The notes: generated from the letters alone by a model not told the origin. A stretch of 64,000 nt of DNA from Eriocheir sinensis (GCF_024679095.1 NC_066529.1:2294501-2358500); one strand, 5' to 3'; shown: positions 48,278 to 59,520, counted from the stretch's first letter. A program made the numbers and translations.

Positions 48278-48464
48278 CATCACAAAATCACCATTCCTGT
48301 TCTCGAATCACCAGCTCTTCACCACCAACAAGGAATCATCACTACCACCTCACCACCTTCAAACCCAGCATCACAATATCACCATTCCTGTTCTCGAATC
48401 ACCAGCTCTTCACCACCAGCAAGGAATCATCACTACCACCTCACCAACATCAAACCCAGCATCA
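48278..48464. repeat. 91-bp tandem duplication
   Basis: CATCACAAAATCACCATTCC (48278) recurs at 48369 as CATCACAATATCACCATTCC, with the third unit truncated after CATCAC at 48460. The two full units differ at only a few positions, so this is a recent duplication. CACCAC-rich DNA follows to about 48640. Confidence 0.97.
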
Positions 48465-48640
48465 CTAGTCCACCACCATGTTATCACCCCTCCACCACCA
48501 TCACCACCACGTCAAGAACCCAACCCGACGCCCCTTCTTCACACAACCGCAAATCGACCACCACTTCACCACACTCCACCACCGCAAATTCGTACCCGTC
48601 CTACCTCCACCGCTACCGCCTCCGCCACCTCAGCCCACCG

Positions 48641-48830
48641 CCATCCACATTCGTTTGCAGCGGAGAAGATTTACTCGCTTATAAACTGCCAAAACTGCCT
48701 CGGCGAATGGCTCTTCCTTCACCCCTTGAGGACGCCGCGCAGATGGAGGTCTTAGTGAACCGCTGACGGAGTGGTATAAGGTCCCGAGGCGCCCCTGACA
48801 GAAGACCGGCCGACTGGTGAAGGGAAAGAA
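48641..48830. other. Unique island, moderately GC-rich
   Basis: Non-repetitive with several CG dinucleotides (GAGGACGCCGCGCAGATGG near 48727). No exon recognised. Confidence 0.25.
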
Positions 48831-48835
48831 GGTTG

Positions 48836-49197
48836 TGGGTCGGTTTTATTTTTATTTTTTTAACTAGAAGAAGGAAAGGGTTGTTAAGTTGGTTTTGGGG
48901 TTAGAGAAGCAAGATCTAGATTTACAGATAAAAGAAATAGGATTGGAAAGAAAGAGGTAGGTTATTTTCTTTTGTTTTTAGTAGAAGAAAATGGTTGTTA
49001 TGTTGCCTTGGGGTGAGAGAAGGAATATCCAGATTTAGAAATGAATAAGAAAAACTAATTATTGAAAAGAGGGGTAGTTTTATTTTCTTTCGTTGTAACT
49101 TGAAGAAATTATTGTTATAGTGCTTTTGAGTAAGAGAAGGAAGTTCTAGATTTAAAAAGGCATAAGAAAAACAAATAACAGTGAATAGACAGGTAGA
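48836..49197. repeat. Tandem array, unit 117-118 bp, three copies
   Basis: TAGAAGAAGGAAAGGGTTGT (48865), TAGAAGAAAATGGTTGTTAT (48982) and TTGAAGAAATTATTGTTATA (49100) start three units. Each contains GAGAAGSAAR and TAGATTTA-type words followed by TTATTTTCTTT. Confidence 0.9.
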
Positions 49198-49239
49198 TAC
49201 TTGACTTAATCGTGGTTAGTTGTTTTTCGAGTTTTTTTT

Positions 49240-49910
49240 ATATGGAGGTGCAATTTCTTTACTTTTTTCTCTCACCTCTGTCCCTCTCTACCTCATCGAC
49301 CCCTCGCCTCGCCATGCCCAGCCCCCTCCTCACCCAAACCTTGCCTCTTTTATTCTGCTCGCCTTTTCATCCATTTTCCAACCCTCCTCTTTCTCTCGTT
49401 CCCATCTCTCCTACGTCATCACTGAACCCTCTCTCCCTTTCTCTCCTTTCTCCCTCCACTCCTTACTATCTTTCCTTACCTCTTACCTTCCTTCCCTTTC
49501 TGCCTTTACCTAACTCCCATACTTCTCCCTTTCACATCTTTCTTCCCTTCTCCTCTCCTACGTCATCACTAAACCCTCTCTCCCTTCCTCTCCCTTCTCC
49601 CTCCATTCCTTGCTTGCCTTATCCTATCTTTCTCTGCCTCCTATCTTCCTTTCCTGCCTTACCTACCTCCCTTCTACATCTTTATTCCCTCCCTATTTTA
49701 GTCTACCCTCCTTCTTCCCTTCTCTCCCTTCTCCCTCCTCATTACTTTTTACCCTCCCTGAAAATACTCTTCCATCTCCCTTCCCTCCTCTTCCCCCCAA
49801 CACCATCTTTCTTCTCAATCCTCCCTTCTCATAAGTTTTCCTCCCTCCCTCCCTCCCTCTCTCCTCCCTTTCTCTCCCTTTCCTCCCTCCCTCCTCCTCG
49901 TCATCAAGTT
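49240..49910. repeat. Pyrimidine tract with a 147-bp tandem duplication
   Basis: CTACGTCATCACTGAACCCT (49411) recurs as CTACGTCATCACTAAACCCT (49558), with matching CTCCCTCCA(C/T)TCCTT downstream. The 271-codon frame (49212-50027) is a translation of this tract. Confidence 0.9.
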
Positions 49911-50210
49911 GTCGTCGTCTGCATTTATGAAAAGATTATTCTGTTGTTTTATGGTTCTGAAACTCGCGATTTTAACCTAATTAACAACACATTACTTTTC
50001 CCTCATCCCGCCGTCCTCTGTTATTAGTATTTCACGTCGCGTTCATGTTTATAGTTATTATCTCTTGCCCAACTTTTGCTTCAATAATTATCTCATGCTC
50101 GCTTTGTCTGAGTTTGCTTCCTTGTGTTGGCTGATCTTTGCCTCCCTCCGCCTTGTGGTTGGGCGTGGCGGAATGTCTTGCGTGTGCGGGAAATCGTTGC
50201 GCAAAATCGA
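49911..50210. other. Unique low-repeat DNA
   Basis: No tandem structure and no gene recognised. Confidence 0.35.
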
Positions 50211-50660
50211 TATTGCTGTGAAGTGCCTTTCATCGTTGGCTTTATTCAGAGAGTCACTGGGAAGGATGTCTGAGGAAGGAGAGGAATGGAGAAACATCAC
50301 ATCGAGAGGCTGACAAGAATGCAGACAGATGTTTAGAGACGGATATATACGTTTCCTCGTTGGCTTTATGTTGTGTGTGAATGGGAAGGATGTTTTAAGG
50401 AGGGGAATGGAGGAACAACATCACATCGAGAGGCAGACAAAAATGCAGATAGCTGTTTAGAGACATATACGAATGCACAAAGAAACAGAAAAACAAAAAT
50501 ATAGATAAAAAACGTTGCATACAATTGCTTAGACATAGTATACATGAATGCACACACAAACAGAAAGATAAACATATACATAAAAATACGTGGAAGATAA
50601 CAAAATCAGAACAAATAAAGAAAGAATAAAGAACGAAATGCATAACACTAGAAAGAAAAT
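50211..50660. repeat. 124-bp tandem duplication with decayed continuation
   Basis: CGTTGGCTTTAT at 50234 and 50358 anchors two units that share GGGAAGGATGT, ACATCACATCGAGAGGC and GTTTAGAGAC. After 50460 a looser ~80-bp repeat (CGAATGCACAAAGAAACAG versus TGAATGCACACACAAACAG) continues. Confidence 0.92.
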
Positions 50661-50820
50661 AAGCAGAGAGGAGACAAACAGATAGTCGCATTTCGATGAT
50701 AGACAAGACAACCAGAGAGACAGACAGACACACATAAGAAAGAAAACAGAAGACAAGGTACGTGCAAACAAAGACAGACAGACAGACGAAAACACACACA
50801 GACAGACAGACAGACGGGAG
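50661..50820. repeat. Short (CAGA)n runs
   Basis: GACAGACAGAC words at 50719, 50773 and 50801. The opposite strand gives Cys/Val/Ser-rich false frames. Confidence 0.9.
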
Positions 50821-51037
50821 GGTGGAATCGCTCGTCGAGGTTGGTAGTTTCGACACCATATTTACACTTCTCGTTTGTTCCCCCTCCCCTCATTTTCCCC
50901 TTTCCCTTTTGTGCCTCTCCCCCTCACCCCCCCTTACCCCCTCACCCCTAACCCCCCAAATGTGTGTCACGTGACCTGCTGCCTCGCTGGCCTCGGTTTA
51001 ATCTTCGGAACAATGGCAGACTCTCGGCTCCCTTAGA

Positions 51038-51074
<37 letters not shown>

Positions 51075-51275
51075 GGGGGGTTATGTGGGTGTGTGTTTGT
51101 CTGTTTGTGTGTTTGTTTGGCAGTAAAAGTAATTGTAGTAGTAGAAGTAGTAGTAGTAGTAGTAGGAGGAGGAGGAGGAGGAGGTGCTGGTTGTGGAGAA
51201 GAAGAAAGAAAAGAAGAAAAAGAGGAAGAAGAAAAGAAGAAGAAGAAGAAACAAAAGAAAAAAGAAGAAGCATAA
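51038..51275. repeat. (GT)n, (GTA)n, (GGA)n and GAA-rich series
   Basis: GT at about 51041-51071, GTA triplets at 51135-51162, GGA at 51163-51184, then GAAGAAAAG words to 51270. Confidence 0.95.
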
Positions 51276-51319
51276 AGGGATAAATATAGGACAAGAATAT
51301 ACGGTACAGGTGAAGGTGG

Positions 51320-51430
51320 GCACATGAGCTCATCGACAGACTCATAATGACATCACTAATACGTCACAAGATCAACAGCTGACGGACCGAATGACGTCAC
51401 GTGAGGGTCAGACGGCCATCCTCTTCTGAT
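51320..51430. promoter_or_regulatory. Cluster of CRE-like words
   Basis: ATGACATCACTAATACGTCAC (as two adjacent words from about 51348), CAGCTGACGG and a full TGACGTCACGTGAG (about 51392) lie within about 60 bp. This is denser than elsewhere in the window. Function is inference. Confidence 0.3.
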
Positions 51431-52122
51431 ACGGGTGACATGCGATCCTTGGGTGCAGGACTCTGGGAAGGGTATTTGGTCCTCTTTAGGGTCGAGGCGG
51501 TTGGGTGTTGCCTATTTTCGGCGATTGATTATCTATATTTATGAGTTTTTTACGTATGTGTGTATTGGTTCTTTTTTTTCGGTCTCAGAACTCAGCGTTG
51601 CAAAATTGTCGTACTTTGAACATTGTATTTATCATTTTTAGGCTCCAAGACTGTAACCACACATATATCGATAGACTTTTTAAAGTTAGCGTTAAAACTG
51701 TAAAATGTTGATGGGTTTCGTTCGGTTTTGCTTTAGTTATCGGTCAGAAACTACAAAAATTCAATGCGCTGAGTACGATTTTTTGGCAACGCTGAGTCTC
51801 AGATATTTCCAATGTCAGTTTCGTCACCTTGCTACCCCGGCTCCAACAATATGTAGCCTTTTGCCTTCGACTTTCTAACCTTCAGTATCGTGTAAAGAAA
51901 GCAAGAAAAGACGGGAAAATAAGAGGAAAAGGATGATTTCTAAATAAGCTGTTTCGTAAGTGCCAATTTTTCTCTCAGTTCCATCCAGTTCACGAATTTG
52001 TAGATGTATTTGTATGTGATTTTGAGAAACGTTTTTGGAGTACCACTAGAACCCGTTTCGATAGATACCCCGTTGTGTTTCTGATGCAATACTCAAAGAA
52101 CACCTGAAATAGAGGATACTGA

Positions 52123-52124
<2 letters not shown>
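51431..52124. other. Unique low-repeat DNA
   Basis: Balanced composition, no tandem unit, no recognised gene. Words such as CAACGCTGAGTCTCAG and CTCAGAACTCAGCGTTG suggest a weak inverted similarity at 51587-51604 and 51788-51803. Confidence 0.4.

Positions 52125-52193
<69 letters not shown>
52125..52193. repeat. (GT)n microsatellite, 69 bp
   Basis: Uninterrupted GT dinucleotides. Confidence 0.99.
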
Positions 52194-52194
<1 letters not shown>

Positions 52195-52560
52195 GTCTCT
52201 GGTTGTGGTGATCCGTGAATGTGTTGATAGGATTAGTGTTGCATCTGGAGGTTGATCCGCGGCGGTGTTGATAGGCTCTGTGTTGTCTCAGAGGATTTGC
52301 GGCAGTGTTGAGGAAGCCTGTGTTGTTGGTGTTGGTTATTGGTGTGTTTCACTTTAAAGGTGGTGTGTTGTCTATGGTGATACTGTACTATTATGTGTTG
52401 CCTTGGTGTTGCGGGATCCTTTTGGTCTGTGTGTTGTCTCTGGTGACGGTATATGTCTCTGTAGGATCTTGCATGTTGTCTGTGGTGTTGTATATGGCTG
52501 TGAAAGGACTTTGTGTACCAGGTTTGTGTTGCTTGATTTGCCCAAAAAACGTAATTATTC
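52194..52560. repeat. Degenerate GTGTTG-rich array
   Basis: GTGTTGTCTCTGGT(T/G) and GTGTTGATAGG words recur every 40-60 bp up to about 52540. This looks like sequence grown from the neighbouring GT run and then diverged. Confidence 0.75.
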
Positions 52561-52574
52561 GAAGGGTCTCACTA

Positions 52575-53010
52575 TAGAAAGATAAAGAGGAGAAAAAGAA
52601 TGGAAGATAAACGAAAGGAAAAAAAGGGATAGAAAAGGGACTGGAATGAAGTAAATGTTAGAATTCGAAAATATGAAAATATAAGTTAATAGAATAAAAG
52701 AAAAGAGAAAGATAAAAGAAATAGTGATCATGAGAGTAGGAAAGGAAAGTTTAGAGAATAATAAGAAAATAAATAATACAGAAGAGAGAAAGGAAGAGAC
52801 TGGAAGAGGAAAGGAAAGGAAGGAAAAGGGAAGAGAAGGAAGATATCTGCAAGAAAATGTGACAAAGAAGAGAAAGGAAGATACTGGAAAAGGAAAGGAA
52901 GGGAAAGGGAAGAGAAGGAAGATGATAGTCAGAAAATAAATGACGCAGAATGGGAAAGGAAGAGACAGGAAGAGGAAAGGAGAAGAGAAGGAAGGGAAGG
53001 AGAAGAGAAG
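52575..53010. repeat. Purine-rich tract with short duplicated segment
   Basis: GGAAGAGACTGGAAGAGGAAAGG (as a word from about 52790) and GGAAGATACTGGAAAAGG (52875) head similar ~80-bp segments, followed by GGAAGAGACAGGAAGAGG near 52960. Confidence 0.8.
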
Positions 53011-53099
53011 GTGCAGTCTTGTGGCTGTACGATAATTAACAACTTGCCTCATTTACGTGTTTTATCACATTCTATATCAGATTCTGGAGCGATTAAACT

Positions 53100-53235
<136 letters not shown>

Positions 53236-53524
53236 GTCCTTCCCCCACCTCTCCTTCTCTGTTCTCCCCACCCCTCTCTCTCTTTTTCTCTGTCCCTCTA
53301 CCTTCCCTACTCTCTTTCTCTTTCTCTTTCCCTTCTCCCCCTCTTTCTCTGTCCCTTCCCCCTCTCATTCTCTCCCTCCCCCCCCTCCCCCCTCTCTCTC
53401 TCTCGGTTTCTACTACTTCGTGCAATCCAGGCGGCGGTTCGGGTGAATAAAGGATTATCACTATTTGCAAAGTGTGGTTGATGGCGGGGATGTGCGTCAG
53501 CGTGGCGGTGCTGTGGCGTGCGGC

Positions 53525-53575
53525 GAACCATTGCCACGCCACCACGCCACGCCACGCCACGCCACACGCACACGA
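53525..53575. repeat. Short (CCACG)n run
   Basis: CACGCCACGCCACGCCACGC, about five pentamer units. The same type of word is expanded at 59665-59905. Confidence 0.9.
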
Positions 53576-53960
53576 GGGGAAGAGGGAGGGGGAGGAGGAG
53601 GGCGCGGACGAGGAATACGAGGAGTTGGAGGAGGTGGTGGTAGGAGGCTTGAGGAGGAGGAGGAGGTGGATTGGAAAATAAGAAAAATAAGAAGAGGTGC
53701 TGGAGGAATAGAAAATAGAGAAAGAGGAAAAGGAAAACAAGAAACAGTAGGAGGAAGAGGAAGCGTTACAGGATGAATAGAAAATAGATGAAGGGTTAGG
53801 GGAGGAGCAGGAGGAGGAGGAGGTGTGGAAAAAAAATAAGAAGATGAAAAGGAACAACAAGAAGAAGGAAGAGGAGCAAGAGGAATAGAAAAAGAGAAGA
53901 TGGAGCAGCACTAGAACGAACAAGTAAAGGAGGAGGAAGAGGAGGAGGAAGGGGGGTTAA
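53576..53960. repeat. GGA/GAAA purine tract
   Basis: GGAGGAGG and GAGGAATAGAAAATAGA(G/T) words recur at about 53703 and 53774, with a further GAGGAATAGAAAAAGAG at about 53879, spaced 71 and 105 bp. Confidence 0.8.
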
Positions 53961-54450
53961 CTTCGCTATTCCAAGTCAAGACGATTTGCAGAGTTACGTC
54001 ATGCAGAACCCTCGATCGACCCCCGTGATTGAACTGTCTTGCCATCCACTGAGAGGGAGACTGGCTGAGGAACGAAGGAAGGGAGGGACATCGGAAGGGA
54101 AGGGGAGGGTTGCACTGATGACCTGACCTCGATTCATCCTTTCCCACCGTCATTAGCTCCGGGCTGAGGTGGACGCGTCGTATATTAAGGTCATCCAGCA
54201 GGTAATTATCAGGTGAGGTTCGTGTTTCGGGGAAGCGGCACGATCTGTCTCGCGGCCGAACCGATTCTGGTCATGGCGAGGCAGCTGTCATTTCCATTTT
54301 CTTCGTTTTGGGACACTATTTTTCTCCCCTTCGTTTTCTTTTTCGATGTCTGCAGTCACGGAAAAGGGCTCTCTCTGGCATGTAGCTTTGTACTGTACTG
54401 TTTTGGCTTTTTCTGTCTTTTCCTTATGCCTCTGTTACGCCTTTTCTTAT
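53961..54450. other. Mostly unique DNA
   Basis: Non-repetitive and moderately GC-rich (54110-54290). An open frame at 54213-54500 has no recognised domain. Confidence 0.35.
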
Positions 54451-54873
54451 CAGTCTCTATCTGTATGTCTCTCAGCTTCTGCGTCTCATCTCTATCTTAG
54501 TTAGCCTCTTCCTTTCGTCCTTCAGCATCCCGTTCCCTCTCTAACTTCAATATCATGTCTGTTTCTATGTTCTGTATCTCTTTCAGCTTCTCCGTCTCAG
54601 CTTCTCGTTCTCATCTTCCCGCATCTCGACTTAGTATTCAATCAGTGCTTACAACCGACCGTTTCTCCCTTCGTTAATTCTTTCCTCTCCTCTTCCTGCA
54701 TCCCGGACTCTCCTCGCTTTTAATCCCTTGTCAGTTCTCATTTATCCCTACCTGTATCTCTCTCAGCTTCCCCTCTCATCTCACCGCATAAAGCCTGGAC
54801 GTCTACTTAATATTCAGTCAGTGTTTACAACCTTCCGTCTCTACCTTCATTAATTCTTTCCTTTCGTGTTCCA
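54451..54873. repeat. Tandem array, unit 174-175 bp
   Basis: GCATCCC anchors at 54525, 54699 and 54874 mark the units (174 and 175 bp). Shared words include CTGTATCTCTYTCAGCTTC, TTAGTATTCAATCAGTG, CGTTAATTCTTTCCT and CTTTTAATCCC. Confidence 0.9.
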
Positions 54874-55150
54874 GCATCCCGCATTCTCTTGCTTTTAATC
54901 CCAAGTCAATTCTTACATAGTCCCGTCTGTCTGTGTCCGCGGCTTTCCTTTTGTTCGCGATATACCGCTCACTCTATACCATTTCACACACAAACCTAGT
55001 CAGACCTAAATAACCACTCTTCTACGTCTTCGTCAGCACTTCATCTTTGGTACCTCCCCCCTTAGTTAGCCCGTACAGTTCTTACCCTCCTTCCTCTGTA
55101 CCATTTCAGCCACTCCTCCTCCCTCCTCCAGTCAATCCTTACATCCACCC
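54874..55150. repeat. Duplicated block, copy 1
   Basis: Third 175-bp-type unit joined to further sequence. The order GCATCCC, TTAATCCC..GTCA, CGCGATATACCGCTCACTCT, CACTTCACACACA-type, CCTTAGTTAGC and CCATTTCAGCCACTCC is repeated at 56505-56775. GC-rich unique DNA with CCCGGGTGACTGTCGG follows at 55180-55370. Confidence 0.85.
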
Positions 55151-55504
55151 TTCTGTGCCTCCGTCGTCTGCTCCCTCTCGGCGTCCCAGTCCCAGTCAGG
55201 GGCCCGCGCATGCCCTGGTCCCGGGTGACTGTCGGTGTATCGACGCGCAGGATGAATGTCAAGAGCTGGAGTGCCTTTTCCTCCTCGCAAGATTAGCAGT
55301 CTCGAGTTTTGCTCATTCAGCCCGTCTGTCTGGCTTCCAGGGATCGGGCCCGGGATGATTTGCACGTGTGTCCCCTGAGTGGTGGATTTCGTGTCTCGGG
55401 TTTTCCTATTTTTAGTTTTGTGATTTAAATGCGATGGTGATTATTGTGAAAGACTATTCCTCGAAAGGCTGAGAGGCTATTCAGGAGGTGGTGGTGGATG
55501 CATG

Positions 55505-55790
55505 AGGAAATTCATTATGAGTCTATTTAGGGATTTTTATTGGATTATGTTTTGGATATGATAGCAATTTTAAGTAAGGAGATAATTCACTGAGTTAATT
55601 TAGTGAGTTATAGGATTACGTTTTGGATATGATAGTAATTTTAAGTTAGGAGAGAATTCACTCTCAGTTCAATTAGTTATTTTTAAGATTATGTTCTTGG
55701 ATATGAGAATAATTTTAAGTAAGGAGGGAATTCACTATGAGTTCAATTAGTGTTCTATCAGGATTATGTCTTGGATATGAGAGCAATCTT
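55505..55790. repeat. Tandem array, unit 71-75 bp, about 3.5 copies
   Basis: GGATTATGTTTTGGATATGA-type starts at 55542, 55613, 55686 and 55761, each followed by TAGYAATTTTAAGTAAGGAG and AATTCACTATGAGTTCAATT. Confidence 0.95.
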
Positions 55791-55924
55791 TATAAATATT
55801 CATAAAGGGACTTAGATGTTGTTTGTTTGGAGATTGAGGACTTAGGAAACGAGCTTAACATAACTTTGCAAACCGTTCCATCTCTCACTTTGTACGTAGT
55901 GTGGATAAGAATATGTTGTTGTTT

Positions 55925-56370
55925 TCATATTCAGAGTAAGATAAGAACAGAATATCGTACATTTCTTTAGGCCATCGTCGTGCTATTTGTCGTTCATTAA
56001 GAGAAATCAGATCATCACCTTCTTTTTCTTATATTAAAAAAAACGAGCATTGCATAAACATCGTATATCTATTTCAGGCTATGGAAAAATATGGTCAATG
56101 TCTCATTTTTTCTTAGATCCTTTATTTTCTTATATTCAAAACGAGCATTGGATAAGCATCGTACATCTATTTTTAGGCTATGGAAAATATATGATCATCA
56201 CATTTTTTTCTTCTATTCAAAACGAGCATAAAAAACACTATACTATTTTCAGCCATCCTCCATCTTGCTCTTCCCCGTCCATCCTGAGAATCCCGATCAC
56301 TTCCTCCTTTTCCCTATATTCAAAGATGGTATTAAGCATCCTACATTATTTTCAGCCCTCAGTTCAGTTG
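55925..56370. repeat. Degenerate tandem array, unit about 100 bp
   Basis: ACGAGCATTGCATAAACATC (56043), ACGAGCATTGGATAAGCATC (56140) and ACGAGCATAAAAAACAC (56222) with CGTAYATCTATTT.AGGCTATGG mark the units. A further version with GGTATTAAGCATCCTACATT lies at about 56327, and a stray one (GGTATTAAGCATCGTACC) at 56811. Confidence 0.9.
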
Positions 56371-56504
56371 AAGGTCGGGGAGATGGCCTTTGCAACGGCC
56401 TCTCCTTTGCTTCCTCTTGTCTATTCTTACGTGGTTGTAGTCCGCTGCTTTTCCCTATCTTTCCAGAACTCATACAGAACCCGTTTCACTTCTTCGTGTT
56501 GCTG

Positions 56505-56775
56505 CATCCCACCTTCTATCTAGCTCTTAATCCCTTGTCAGTTGTTGTATATCCCCGTTTGTGTCATCGTCAGCGGCATCCCCTCTGGTACTTGCGATAT
56601 ACCTCTCACTCTACCACTTCACACACACCCCATTCATACCTAATAACTATTCTGGGCCTTCATCTGCCGTCCTTATTTAGTTACCTACTCCCTTAGTTAG
56701 CTGTGCATTCCTTCCCCCCTTTTCCCCTCTACCAATTCATCCACTCTTAGTCAGTGTATTTGCCGTCCATCTATC
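56505..56775. repeat. Duplicated block, copy 2
   Basis: Matches 54874-55150 over about 260 bp at moderate identity (TTAATCCCTTGTCAGTTGTT, GCGATATACCTCTCACTCTA, CCCTTAGTTAGCTGTGCATT). The copies lie 1.63 kb apart in the same orientation. Confidence 0.82.
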
Positions 56776-56939
56776 GTGATCATTGCCTCCTTTTCCTAGT
56801 ATTCAAAGAAGGTATTAAGCATCGTACCTTCCTCCCCGGCAAGGTGTGGTCTTGGGCGTGTGCAGGTGAGGCGCGGCGGCGGCGGTGGGTTCTCCGGTAA
56901 CTCATTTTTAAGATATTCCTCGGCTTTTTCTCTCGAGGC

Positions 56940-57165
56940 AGCTCCACTTTAAGTACTCCTCTTTTTCTCCTCCTGTTCCTCCCTCCCTCCGTCCCTCCCT
57001 CCCCTCCTCCTTCCTCCGTCCCTCCGCCCCTTCCTTCCTCCGTGACTCCCTTCCTTCGTCCCTCCCTCCGTCCCTCCCTCCCCTCCTCCTTCCTCTGTCC
57101 CGTCCCTTCCTTCCTCCGTGTCTCCCTCCCTCCGTCCCTCCCTCCCTCGTGTTCTCTCCTTCAGG
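56940..57165. repeat. C/T-rich minisatellite, (CCCTCCGT)-like
   Basis: CCCCTCCTCCTTCCTC at 57001 and 57080 anchors an ~80-bp duplication. Inside it, CCGTCCCTCCCTC words repeat at an 8-12 bp scale. Confidence 0.88.
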
Positions 57166-57259
57166 TAACAGCGTTCCTTCCGCGCCTTCATCACCGTTTC
57201 TGTTTGTTCTCATTACAACTTTGGAAACATTCATGGAGGCGGGAAACCCTTTCTTGCAG

Positions 57260-58880
57260 GTAACTTGGAGGCAACCGCTCTCCACTTTCTTATCTCTTAC
57301 TCTCTCACTTTCTCTCCGTTTTTCTCATTTTCTATCTTCATTTATCGATATTTACCTCTTTTTCCTTTTCCCTCTTTCTTTTCCGTCCGGTCTTATTTTA
57401 TATCTTCCTTTTTCTCTCCCCGTCTTTCTCATCTCTATCTTTATTTCTTGATCTTTCCCTCGCCTTTCCTTTCTTCTCCCTCTTTCTTTCCGCTTTCGCT
57501 TAGCTTCTGTCATCCTTTAGCTCTCCCTTTCCCTCTCCTTCCCTCACCTTCTATCCTCCTTTCTCGGTCTCTCTTGTCTCCTTCTTTCTCCCTCTTTCTT
57601 CCTGCCTTCCTTTACTTTCTATCTTCCTTTTTCTATCCCTCTCCTTCTACTTCCTCTCTCTTGACCTCTTGCCCATGGTCAAACTCCTGGTAACCCGTTT
57701 GTTGACCCTCGAAGTTATCCACCAGTTTCATTTTCTTTCCCTTTATCTACTTACTCCACTCCTCTTCTTCTCTCTCCCTCTAACCTTCATCTTGACCTCA
57801 TGCGACCTCCCTCTTCAGTACTTGATTCCACCTCTGAACATCCTCTCCGTCCCTCGAAACTGCGCGCTCGTCGCCAAGCTTCCTGTAGCCCTAATGCTCT
57901 CACGCCCTCTTTTCCCCTCGGAGGCTCGCTTTTCCCTCGGCCCCGGGCGCTACGCTACCGAGGGACAACAAGCCACCGCTCCTCCCTCGTCACCCGTTCC
58001 ACTTTTAGCTCGGTTTTTCTATAGCGGTGACCTGTTGTTGTTCCTCTATGGCTTGTTGTTCTCTCCTCATCTTCTTTCGTTCTGTTCTTTTTTTCTTTTT
58101 CTAACCTCTCCGTCCACTTTTTTTTATTTCCCGCACCTCTCTCCTTATGAATATTTATCTTCTTATCTCTTCTTCTCTCTTTCCTATTCCTCTACTTTCT
58201 ACCTCACCTTTTCCCTCCATTACCCTCCCTCCCGCGTCTTTTCTCTCTCCCTCTCTACTTACCCCTCCCTCTCTCTTCCTCTTCGCCTCATCACTTTCCC
58301 TCCCCTTATCCGGTTCCTCCTCCCTCTTCTTCCATTTCGCTTTCCCTCTCTTCTTCACTCTATCTTTTCCTCTCTCCATCTCAACTTCCCCTCCCGTTCC
58401 TTCTCACTCCCTTCTCTCTAGTTTCCTCAAGTTCTCTCTCCTTCCCCTTATTCTTCTTTTGCTGCCTCTCCTTCCTTCTCAGTTTCCCTCTCTTCTTCCT
58501 TCTTAAGTCTCCCATTCTCTTACCCTCTCTAGTTCTCTCCATCCTTCATCCCTTCCCTCTAGTCTCCCGCTTCATATTTTGTTTTCTCCTCTGCCTCTTC
58601 TTTCTTCTCAATTTCCCTCTCTTCTTCACTCTAAGTCAACCTCTCTTTTACCTTCTCCCATTCCCCTCTCATCCCCTCTCCATTCCTCCCACTCTCCTCA
58701 CTCTCCCTCCCATTATTTTTCTCCTCTGCCTCTTCCTTCTTCTCAATTTCCCTCTTTTTTTCACTCTTGCGTCTCCCATTCTGTTTACCTTCTCTACTAT
58801 CCCCTCTCCATCCCTCCCCCTCCTTCTCCATCTCTCTTCCATCCCTCTAGTCTCCTCGGCTTCTCTTTACAGCGATGATA
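57260..58880. repeat. 1.6-kb polypyrimidine tract with ~130-bp repeats
   Basis: C/T-rich throughout except a less biased piece at 57790-58035. CTCARTTTCCCTCTYTTCTT at about 58478, 58608 and 58742 marks a three-unit repeat of 130-134 bp with TGCCTCTYCTTYCTTCTCA lead-ins. The long frames (57669-58421 and others) have no domain. Confidence 0.85.
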
Positions 58881-58889
58881 AAATAAACG

Positions 58890-59110
58890 TTCAATATTTC
58901 GCCCTCCGGAGCGGCCGCGCGCCCCGACACGCCCTTCGTCACGCATCCTCGCCAATCTCGACAATCAATAAGGCAATTTCCAGGTAATTTAACTACGGAC
59001 GAGAACGCGGAGAGCAAAATCGATCGTGCACACCGGAATATTCATCACCATTACCCCCCGGCCCGTGACGTAGGCTGTGACGTCACCGAAGAAAACAGCG
59101 ACGGAGGCAA
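58890..59110. promoter_or_regulatory. Unique GC-rich island with TGACGTCA
   Basis: Abruptly non-repetitive sequence between two repetitive tracts, containing GGAGCGGCCGCGCGCCCCG (58909), CCAATCTCGACAATCAATAA and GTGACGTAGGCTGTGACGTCACC-type words (59067-59090). A good candidate for a conserved non-coding element. Needs comparison with related genomes; function unknown. Confidence 0.35.
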
Positions 59111-59520
59111 GAAAAAGGGGTATAGGAAGATGTTAAGGGTTCATAAGGGGTGAAGTTATAAAGAAAACAGTGATGGAGGTTAAGAGGAAAGGGGTAGGAC
59201 AGGGGAGAGAGAAGAGGGAGAAGAGGGAGGGAGTTTAGGAAGAGGAGCAAGAAAGGGGGTATGGGAAGGTGTTTAGGGGTCGTAAAAAAAAGAGTTACTG
59301 AGGTTAGGAAAGGAAGAAGATGGACAGAGAGAAATGAAGAGGATGGGAGAATGGAAATGGGGGGGAAAAATGAGGGTATGGGAAGAAGTTAAGAGGTCAT
59401 AAGCTGTAACATCACCAAGGAAACAATGATTTGGGGGTAAGGGGAGCGGGGAGGAGGGAAGGGGAGCGCACAATCACGGTTGACAGAGGGGAGTGAAGGG
59501 GAGGCGAAGGAAGGGGTTAA
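59111..59520. repeat. Purine-rich degenerate array, unit about 118-137 bp
   Basis: GGGTATAGGAAGATGTTAAGGGTTCATAAG (as words from about 59117), GGGTATGGGAAGGTGTTTAGG (59256) and GGGTATGGGAAGAAGTTAAG (about 59373) head related segments; the TTA/TTT..GGTC/GTTCATA anchors are at 59134, 59271 and 59389. Confidence 0.85.

Noticed and set aside
49212..50027. 271-codon open frame as a gene
   Set aside because: It translates a pyrimidine tract with a 147-bp duplication and then runs into unrelated unique DNA.
57669..58421. 250-codon open frame as a gene
   Set aside because: Mostly Leu/Ser/Phe/Pro from a pyrimidine tract; a more balanced patch at 57790-58035 shows no recognised motif.
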